From Limisphaerales bacterium (lineage in GTDB: Bacteria > Verrucomicrobiota > Verrucomicrobiia > Limisphaerales > UBA11358): a DNA stretch of 14,300 nt. Both the position numbers and the translations under genes were made by a program. The stretch lies in contig DAIDJC010000050.1 in assembly GCA_027451565.1 (NCBI GenBank), forward strand, positions 1-14,300. Direction: 5' to 3'. Within the stretch, counting starts at the first letter, position 1; each line of letters starts with the position of its first letter. The notes beneath the pieces were generated by a model that saw only the letters and a program-made list of their open reading frames with translations, did not search any database and was not told the DNA's origin. Below are positions 9,100-14,300 of this stretch, in pieces.

Positions 9100-9648
9100 A
9101 TGAACAAAAAAGCAAAACTTCTGAGCCTGCTTGCGCTCTTCACATTCATGGCTGGCACCATCCTGGCTGCTGACAGTTGGCAGACGGAATTACACCGGCA
9201 ACTTCCACAGCTCGGGCATCGAAACTGGATCGTCGTTGTGGATTCGGCTTATCCAATGCAGACAGCGCCGGGAATTGAGACAATCTGCGCCAACTCTGAT
9301 GAACTCGATGTCGTTAAAGGCGTGCTGGCGGAGCTTGCCAGGGCAAAGAATGTGACACCCCAGATATACTTGGACGCGGAGCTCAAATATGTGGCCGAGA
9401 CGAATGCTCCCGGTATCAGCGCCTACCGCGATGCGCTGGAAAATATTTTGGCTGGAAAGCCCACCCAAAGGCTTTTGCACGACCAAATCATTGCAAAACT
9501 GAACGAAGCGGGACAAACGTTCAAAATATTGATTATTAAAACTTCACAGTCGAAACCTTATACATCGGTGTTTTTCCAATTGGAATGCGGATATTGGAAT
9601 GCAACCGCTGAAAAGCAATTGCGTGATGCGATGCAGGCTGCGCATTAA
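9100..9648 (+). CDS. Exported RbsD/FucU-like sugar mutarotase homologue
   Basis: RbsD and FucU interconvert anomers or ring forms of free ribose and fucose and are normally cytoplasmic. This 182-residue protein has a clear signal peptide (MNKKAK, then LLSLLALFTFMAGTILA, cut near residue 23). The mature part begins with LPQLGHRNWIVVVDSAYP. It matches the RbsD/FucU N-terminal motif GHGDEIxxxDAxFP with identical spacing from His (His 40) to Asp (Asp 48) and the closing Pro. Later a YRDAL segment and a C-terminal strand with SKPYTSV (Tyr 154) align with the FucU segments YRNAL and AKYGN. The usual C-terminal GNxxLxKG is replaced by FFQLECGYW. The start is 1 bp after the GH116 stop, so the two are surely co-transcribed. 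It may act on a sugar released by the exported glycosidases. Homology is by eye; activity is inferred. Confidence 0.62.
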   Translation: MNKKAKLLSLLALFTFMAGTILAADSWQTELHRQLPQLGHRNWIVVVDSAYPMQTAPGIETICANSDELDVVKGVLAELARAKNVTPQIYLDAELKYVAETNAPGISAYRDALENILAGKPTQRLLHDQIIAKLNEAGQTFKILIIKTSQSKPYTSVFFQLECGYWNATAEKQLRDAMQAAH

Positions 9649-9802
9649 TCCATTTAAACCCGGATTTCCCAGATAAACTCCACAAGTTGAAGTTGGCGAG
9701 ATGCGTTGAAGCCCTATAAAAAAAGGCTTTTCTTCATGTCAAATCCACACAAAACGGAAAATCTGGAGGGCGCAGGCAAAAAAGAGGGACTCCGCGTAGC
9801 TT

Positions 9803-9819
9803 TTGACCGCCATTGACCG
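9803..9819. repeat. TTGACCG direct repeat with 10 bp period
   Basis: TTGACCG occurs at 9803-9809 and again at 9813-9819, exactly one helical turn apart. Such spacing is common in tandem activator sites, but a 7-base repeat can also arise by chance in 400 bp. Confidence 0.3.
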
Positions 9820-9969
9820 TTTGCGCCCGCCAGTTGCGGCCACTGGATCATGAAAAATGAATGAAAACATCAGCCAACAAGGGTGAGGTGACCCTGCCTC
9901 CGGCTCAAAGGGCAGGTTGAAACATAAAAGTCCCTGCCGAACACTGCTGTCGCTCTGATAAACCCGCTT

Positions 9970-10015
9970 TTGGCGTTGACAAAAGAGATGAACCGCCAAC
10001 GGATGAGAGGATAAT
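9970..10015 (+). promoter_or_regulatory. Possible operator or promoter of the GH78 gene
   Basis: An inverted repeat TTGGCG (9970-9975) and CGCCAA (9994-9999) surrounds a perfect TTGACA hexamer (9976-9981). A GATAAT (10010-10015) lies 35 bp before the GH78 start, but the spacing to TTGACA is 28 bp, far from the usual 17, so the two cannot be a standard sigma-70 pair. The inverted repeat arms are 24 bp apart from start to start, which would suit a dimeric regulator. Confidence 0.22.
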
Positions 10016-10049
10016 CACGAAAACGCCAGGAAAAACTCATTTTAAAACT

Positions 10050-12923
10050 ATGAACATTAACTCCAATGGGAAATTCCGGTTTATCCGAATGCTGCAATAT
10101 CAACATAGCCTGTGTTTGGCACTCCTGGTTTTGTTTCCAGTCTCGACGCCGGCGGCCCTTTATTCGACCCATTTGATGTGTGAAGCAATGTCCGACCCGC
10201 TTGGCCTGACTGAGCATGGTCCAAGATTGAGCTGGCAGGACGCGGCGGCCAATGCGAACGAACGCGGGCAATACCAGTCTGCCTATCAGATTCAAGTGGC
10301 CAGTTCGTTGCAGCGATTGAGCAAAGGCCAGGGGGATTTGTGGGACACAGGCAAGGTGGCAACGAATCGAACCTCACAGATTGCCTATGCCGGCACGGCG
10401 CTTTCAACCGGCCAGACTTGTTACTGGCATGTGCGGGTCTGGGATCGGCGGAGGCATCGGTCCGCCTGGAGTGCTCCCGCTTTCTGGACGATGGGCCTGC
10501 TTATAACCAATCAGACGGTTGCCGCTGCCAATCTCCAGCACAATTCCGTTCTCCCGGCGAAAGGCGGCGGGACAGTGGCGCCGCTCATCACCAATGCCTG
10601 GGTGGGTGATTGGGCCGGACGATGGATTGGCCGGGACGATGCCCCCGCCATTACCAACCAATACGATGGGAAAATTTATCATGCGGCAACCTATCTTCGA
10701 AAAGATTTCAACCTTTCCCAGTTGCCCGCCCGCGCAACATTGTATGTGACCGCCCTGGGCGTGGTGGAACCGCATCTGAATGGGGCGCGGGTCGGGAATG
10801 ATTATTTGGTTCCGGGCTGGACCGATTACCATAAACGGGTTTACTGCCGCGCTTATGACGTGACCACCAACCTGCATGTGGGCGCGAATACCATTGGGGC
10901 AATTCTCGGCGATGGCTGGTTTCGCGGCAATATCAGCATTTTGGGACAGAACTTTTATGGCACCAGAACCCGGTTGCGCGCGGAGTTGCATTTGCAATCC
11001 GCCGCCGGCGCCAGCCAGATCATTGCCAGCGATGATTCCTGGACGGCGGGATTTGGGCCGATTCAACAAAGCGATATACAGTCCGGGGAACAATACGATG
11101 CGCGCTTGCAGATGACCGGTTGGGATCGCCACGGATTTTCAAGTGCGTCCTGGGCGCCGGTGACAACCGGGGCGAAAGTCTCGCCGGTCATCACCGCTGC
11201 TCCCGCTGAACCGGTGCAAGCCGAACAGACATTCACCCCGGTTTCCATCACCCAGCCGAAACCGGGGCTTTATGTGATCAATTTTGGCCAGAATATTGCC
11301 GGCTGGGCGCAGTTGACCGTCAGCAACCAGCCGGCCGGAAGCAAAATTGTCATGCGCTTTGGCGAGTGGCTGAATCCGGATGGCACGGTCTATCGCGCCA
11401 ACTTGCGTTCGGCGGCGGCAACGGACACTTATATATGCAAGGGTGGTGGCGTGGAGACGTGGCAGCCGCACTTTACTTACCACGGGTTTCAATATCTGGA
11501 GGTGCGGGGGTTGGCACAGGCGCCAGCTACCAATACCTTTACCGCCGTTGCGGTTCACTCAGCCTTGCCGGAGGCTGGATCGTTCCAGTGCTCCAATGAT
11601 CTGATTAATCATTTTTACACGAACATGCTTTGGACTATGCGCAACAACTTTTTCAACCTACCCACGGACTGCCCGCAGCGTGATGAACGCATGGGCTGGT
11701 GCGACGGGATCGAAAACATGCGCTCGGGAATGTTTGCCTTCCAAATGCAGAACTTTTACAGCAAATGGTATCAGGACGATGTGGACGGAAAACTGGATGC
11801 CACCACCTTTCCCCAGATGGCGCCAAGTCCGCATGGCTTTGGCTTCGTCTCCGGCTGGGCCGATAGCGGGGTGTTTATTCCTTACTACCTCTATGAGATA
11901 TATGGCAACACGCGGATCGCCGGTCGGTTTTATGCCGATATGCAAAGTCACTTGAAACATTACGCCGACACCGCAGTCAATTACATCGGACAAAGCGGCA
12001 GTTACGGTGACTGGCTGGCGACTGATGCCTCAACGCCCACCAATCTCGTTTCCACCGCGTTTTATGCCGGCTGCGCCAGCCACCTGGCCGACCTGGCGCA
12101 GGCCTTGGGCAAAACCAATGATGCCGCCGCCTATCGCACCCTCTTTACGAATATCTTTAATGCCTTTCAGAAGGCTTATGTCTCGGCGGACGGCACGGTG
12201 GGGTCGGGATCCCAAAGCGGCTATGTTCTGGCGCTGCATTTCAATTTGGTGACGGCGGCGCAACGGCCGCTGGTGGCGGCCAGGCTGGCGGCGGCAATCC
12301 GGGCGCGAAACGGTCACGTATCCACCGGCATGGTCACCACTCATTGGCTGCTGCCGGTTCTTGGCAGTGTCGGCGGCAGTGACCTCGCCTATCAAATGCT
12401 GGAAAAAACCGACTATCCATCGTGGGGATATTGGATTCATCTTGGTGCCACCACCATGTGGGAACACTGGAACAGTGTGAATGCCGATGGCTCGCCCAAC
12501 ACCAATCTCGTTACCATGAATTCCTTCGACCATTCCAACTTGGGCGCCTGCTTTGAATGGTTATACTCGGGCATTTTGGGAATCGAGCCGTTGCAACCCG
12601 GTTTCCAGCAGATACTGATCCGTCCCCAACCCGGTGGCGGGCTGACTTGGGCGCGGGGTTATTACGACTCGATCCACGGGCGGATCCTGAGCCGTTGGCG
12701 CCGGGTGGGCGACAAGTTTGATCTGGAGCTGACCATTCCCGTGAATGCCACGGCCATCGTATTCGTGCCGTCGCGCGATGCCACCGGCGTGACCGAATCG
12801 GGCCGGTCTGCGGCCCGGGCGAAAGGCGTCAAATTTTTGCGCCGCCAGGACAACTCTGCGGTTTATGCCATCGGCTCCGGGACCTACCGGTTCCAGTCCA
12901 CACTCCTGGAATCCGTCAAATGA
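10050..12923 (+). CDS. Exported GH78 alpha-L-rhamnosidase
   Basis: The enzyme should remove terminal alpha-L-rhamnose from glycans or glycosides by inversion. It has 957 residues, the usual length for multi-domain GH78. A signal peptide sits at about residues 18-36 (CLALLVLFPVSTPAA). N-terminal beta-sandwich domains include the fibronectin-like start SDPLGLTEHGPRLSW and the Bac_rhamnosid_N-type segment RATLYVTALGVVEPHLNG. The (alpha/alpha)6 catalytic domain carries LPTDCPQRDERMGW (Asp 540, Asp 545, Glu 546) and GATTMWEHW with Glu 805, which corresponds to the general base. The motif after GW reads CDGIE rather than the common TGDAQ (see findings). A C-terminal beta domain ends the protein. 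Start at 10050 has an AGGA about 19 bp upstream, too far for a normal Shine-Dalgarno; ATG 10089 also keeps the signal. A 401 bp gap suggests its own promoter. It is visibly richer in G+C than the genes before it. Confidence 0.92.
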   Translation: MNINSNGKFRFIRMLQYQHSLCLALLVLFPVSTPAALYSTHLMCEAMSDPLGLTEHGPRLSWQDAAANANERGQYQSAYQIQVASSLQRLSKGQGDLWDTGKVATNRTSQIAYAGTALSTGQTCYWHVRVWDRRRHRSAWSAPAFWTMGLLITNQTVAAANLQHNSVLPAKGGGTVAPLITNAWVGDWAGRWIGRDDAPAITNQYDGKIYHAATYLRKDFNLSQLPARATLYVTALGVVEPHLNGARVGNDYLVPGWTDYHKRVYCRAYDVTTNLHVGANTIGAILGDGWFRGNISILGQNFYGTRTRLRAELHLQSAAGASQIIASDDSWTAGFGPIQQSDIQSGEQYDARLQMTGWDRHGFSSASWAPVTTGAKVSPVITAAPAEPVQAEQTFTPVSITQPKPGLYVINFGQNIAGWAQLTVSNQPAGSKIVMRFGEWLNPDGTVYRANLRSAAATDTYICKGGGVETWQPHFTYHGFQYLEVRGLAQAPATNTFTAVAVHSALPEAGSFQCSNDLINHFYTNMLWTMRNNFFNLPTDCPQRDERMGWCDGIENMRSGMFAFQMQNFYSKWYQDDVDGKLDATTFPQMAPSPHGFGFVSGWADSGVFIPYYLYEIYGNTRIAGRFYADMQSHLKHYADTAVNYIGQSGSYGDWLATDASTPTNLVSTAFYAGCASHLADLAQALGKTNDAAAYRTLFTNIFNAFQKAYVSADGTVGSGSQSGYVLALHFNLVTAAQRPLVAARLAAAIRARNGHVSTGMVTTHWLLPVLGSVGGSDLAYQMLEKTDYPSWGYWIHLGATTMWEHWNSVNADGSPNTNLVTMNSFDHSNLGACFEWLYSGILGIEPLQPGFQQILIRPQPGGGLTWARGYYDSIHGRILSRWRRVGDKFDLELTIPVNATAIVFVPSRDATGVTESGRSAARAKGVKFLRRQDNSAVYAIGSGTYRFQSTLLESVK

Positions 12924-13097
12924 AAACGCAGGCCGCATTCAAGTGCCTGCTGAAATCCTGGAGCGCGGTTCCGTCGTCCATCTGACCCCTTTTTTTGAGT
13001 CTGGCAAGCTGCCTGGCCGTCACCCAATCGAGAACTTGAGGCCAGTGCCCAGATTCGCCCGGACGGGGGAATGACTTTTGATCCGGCTTTATGGTAA
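12920..13097 (+). pseudogene. Possible remnant of a small lipoprotein gene overlapping the GH78 stop
   Basis: An ATG at 12920 overlaps the GH78 stop as ATGA, a classic coupled start. It encodes MKTQAAFKCLLKSW and a few more residues, then a TGA at 12983-12985. In the same frame beyond the stop comes PLFLSLASC (12986-13012), which looks like the hydrophobic core and lipobox (LASC) of a lipoprotein signal, before a second stop at 13037-13039. In another frame, EASAQIRPDGGMTFDPALW runs to a stop at 13095-13097. This could be a degraded gene with a nonsense change and a frameshift, or chance. No function can be given. Confidence 0.22.
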
Positions 13098-13162
13098 AGT
13101 GTGGCTTGACTCCAAAACGTAAAAGATTGGAGAAATGACGTGAAAGCAAATGCAATAAACCT

Positions 13163-13503
13163 ATGAAAAAAAACCTATTTTCAACGATAAAACGCTTCTC
13201 AATTAAAACCAAGATGGTGCGTTGAAAAGTACGGAAATTTATTTGCTGGTATCGGCATTCTTGCCGTTGCTTGCTGGAACCGTTTGCAGGTCCCAATCCG
13301 CCACATCACGGCTTGCTGAAAGTCCGGCGGCCACTATCAACTCTCACAAAGATTGGCCACAATTACCAGACCGACCCGTGCATGGCAACAGCCGGAACTA
13401 CCCCTTTTTTGATCGCAATATTTCAGCGCTGAACCTTCATCAGTATCAGCAGAGCTTTACCAACAACACCCTGCCCGGCGGTTGGATTGGTTCCAAGCAA
13501 TGA
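13163..13503 (+). pseudogene. Short exported protein gene, probably frameshifted near 13222
   Basis: An ATG at 13163 gives a basic start (MKKNLFSTIKRFSIKTKMVR) that stops at 13223-13225. The hydrophobic core expected next is in another frame: from TTG 13222 it reads STEIYLLVSAFLPLLAGTVC and continues to a stop at 13501-13503 (93 residues). Joined, the two parts would make a normal signal peptide with a mature part of about 70 residues that includes HKDWPQLPDRPVHGN and ends GGWIGSKQ. I do not recognise the mature part. Either one frameshift broke the gene, or translation starts at TTG 13222 without a visible ribosome site. There is no cysteine pattern, repeat or further membrane segment. It lies about 120 bp before the insertion sequence, which therefore does not itself cut this frame. 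Confidence 0.35.
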
Positions 13504-13623
13504 AAAGGTCGTTGCCGGTGTTCCGTAAGCGGTGAAATAGGGATCCCCTCGCAATGATTTAGCCTCTGCTTTTGTTGTGGATTTTGGACAATATAGACCG
13601 CAAGGTTGACCTTTTCCTAACGC

Positions 13624-14300
13624 TAGTGTAGTGTCTCACAAACGTCTGGAGTTATTTCCCTTTATTTTTTTCGTATTCTGGGGCGAGTGCAACCGGGTTT
13701 GATCCGCTCCAGTGTTTGTTTGCATCCGTTTAGCTTTCTCGACAATTGAATCCACGGTCGCCGTCCACACAAACGGCTTGGGGTCGCTGTTCCACGCGGC
13801 GAGAAACTCCTCAATGGCCTTCTGCAGATCCTCGACACTGAAAAAGACCCCGCGACGGATGCGTTTGCCGGTCAACTCACCAAACCACCGCTCCACCAGG
13901 TTCAGCCAACTCGAACTGGTCGGGACAAAATGTGAAATAAAGCGCTCGTGCCGTTTGAGCCAGCTTTCCACTTTTGGGTGTTTATGCGTGCCGTAATTAT
14001 CCATCACTACATGTAACTTGGCCTCGCCGACAAACTCCGCATCCAAACGCTGTAGAAACTTCAAAAACTCCTGGTGACGATGGCGCGCATAGCACTGCCC
14101 GATGACCTTGCCCTGCGCCACTTCCAAGGCGGCAAACAGCGTGGTGGTTCCGTTGCGCTTGTAATCATGGGTCATCGTTCCACACCGGCCCTTTTTGAGG
14201 GGCAATCCCGGCTGGGTTCGATCCAGGGCCTGAATTTGGCTCTTTTCATCAACACAGAGCACCAATGCCTTTTGCGGAGGGTTCAGATATAATCCAACGA
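13624..14300. mobile_element. IS630-family insertion sequence, truncated by the window edge
   Basis: The element is recognised from its minus-strand transposase. Its left border is not certain. IS630 elements insert at TA, and a TA at 13624-13625 begins the stretch TAGTGTAGTGTCTCAC, which could be the terminal end; a TA at 13629-13630 is an alternative. The other end and the matching inverted repeat lie right of the window, so the border cannot be confirmed here. Confidence 0.6.
13636..14300 (-). CDS. IS630-family transposase, N-terminal part outside window
   Basis: This DDE transposase moves the insertion sequence by cut and paste into TA sites. The frame is open to the right edge of the window, so the start and the N-terminal DNA-binding helix-turn-helix are missing. 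The visible part starts VGLYLNPPQKALVLCVDEKS. The catalytic triad is complete: Asp in VDEKS (codon 14248-14250), Asp in VMDNYGTH (13999-14001) and Glu in NLVERWFG (13891-13893), with 35 residues between the last two, as is usual in this family. LDRTQPGLP and MTHDYKRNGTTTLFAAL are further family marks. The C-terminal tail after KAKRMQ ends at the TGA at 13636-13638. A TTG at 14263-14265 is only an internal leucine codon. No frameshift or stop is seen, so the copy may be intact. Confidence 0.93.
   Translation of the reverse strand, partial: VGLYLNPPQKALVLCVDEKSQIQALDRTQPGLPLKKGRCGTMTHDYKRNGTTTLFAALEVAQGKVIGQCYARHRHQEFLKFLQRLDAEFVGEAKLHVVMDNYGTHKHPKVESWLKRHERFISHFVPTSSSWLNLVERWFGELTGKRIRRGVFFSVEDLQKAIEEFLAAWNSDPKPFVWTATVDSIVEKAKRMQTNTGADQTRLHSPQNTKKIKGNNSRRL

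Larger units (their letters stand above)
9649..10049. other. 401 bp intergenic region before the rhamnosidase gene
   Basis: No convincing gene lies here; short ORFs on either strand lack plausible starts or family motifs. It must hold the end of the upstream unit and a promoter for GH78. Seen in it: a weak hairpin AAGCC/GGCTT (9709-9713 with 9725-9729, 11 nt loop) followed by TTTCTTC, which is a poor terminator candidate; a CCAGT/ACTGG hairpin (9830-9834 with 9842-9846); and a CCTGCC/GGCAGG hairpin (9893-9898 with 9911-9916). The two repeat elements listed separately also lie here. Confidence 0.5.

Noticed and set aside
9709..9735. Rho-independent terminator after the mutarotase-like gene
   Set aside because: The stem is only 5 bp with an 11-base loop and the T run is interrupted; too weak to call.
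9976..10015. TTGACA and GATAAT as a sigma-70 promoter
   Set aside because: The spacing is 28 bp instead of about 17, so they cannot work as a pair.
10404..11132. Long minus-strand ORF of 242 residues
   Set aside because: It lies wholly inside GH78 in the opposite strand, has no family motif or start context, and arises from the lack of stops in a G+C-rich gene.
12030..12533. Minus-strand ORF of 167 residues
   Set aside because: It is antisense to the GH78 catalytic domain; the forward frame holds the conserved residues.
12865..13074. Plus-strand ORF of 69 residues overlapping the GH78 end
   Set aside because: It begins inside GH78 in a different frame and has no recognisable feature or start site.
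13602..13613. AAGGT-TG-ACCTT inverted repeat as an IS end
   Set aside because: It is a short palindrome outside the likely TA border and does not match a transposon terminus that I can verify.

Overview
The window holds a strand-uniform block of genes for breaking down a complex polysaccharide, followed by a decayed stretch and an insertion sequence. It carries no rRNA, tRNA or housekeeping marker, so the organism can only be guessed. Three things fit the PVC superphylum (Verrucomicrobiota, Planctomycetota or Lentisphaerota): secreted sulfatases and glycosidases without SusC/SusD partners, no visible Shine-Dalgarno sequences, and medium base composition. Verrucomicrobiota is my preferred guess.

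Layout. Positions 1-9648 carry six plus-strand genes: the 3' part of a formylglycine sulfatase, a GH43 enzyme of the exo-galactanase-like type, a secreted right-handed beta-helix protein, a sialate O-acetylesterase-like SGNH esterase, a Tat-exported GH116 glycosidase, and a small exported protein that I read as an RbsD/FucU-type sugar mutarotase. Gaps are 1 to 30 bp except for 206 bp before the esterase, so these are probably one or two transcription units. A 401 bp gap with some operator-like repeats follows, then a GH78 alpha-L-rhamnosidase (10050-12923). From 12924 to about 13623 there is no intact recognisable gene, only two remnants that look like broken signal-peptide genes. From about 13624 to the right edge lies an IS630-family element, with its transposase on the minus strand and running out of the window.

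How the genes may work together (inference). The five genes with a visible N-terminus and an assignable role, GH43, esterase, GH116, mutarotase-like and GH78, all carry export signals; the beta-helix protein does too, and the sulfatase N-terminus is outside the window. The set would remove sulfate and acetyl decorations, cleave terminal beta-galactosyl or related units, beta-gluco/xylo-type units and alpha-L-rhamnose, and perhaps interconvert anomers of a released sugar outside the cytoplasm. A sulfated or acetylated rhamnose-containing glycan (algal ulvan-like polymer, plant arabinogalactan or rhamnogalacturonan, or a bacterial exopolysaccharide) would fit. No polysaccharide lyase, transporter or regulator is seen here, so the substrate is open.

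The observations most worth checking are the exported RbsD/FucU-like protein, the altered catalytic-region motif of the GH78 enzyme, and the two broken small genes between GH78 and the insertion sequence.
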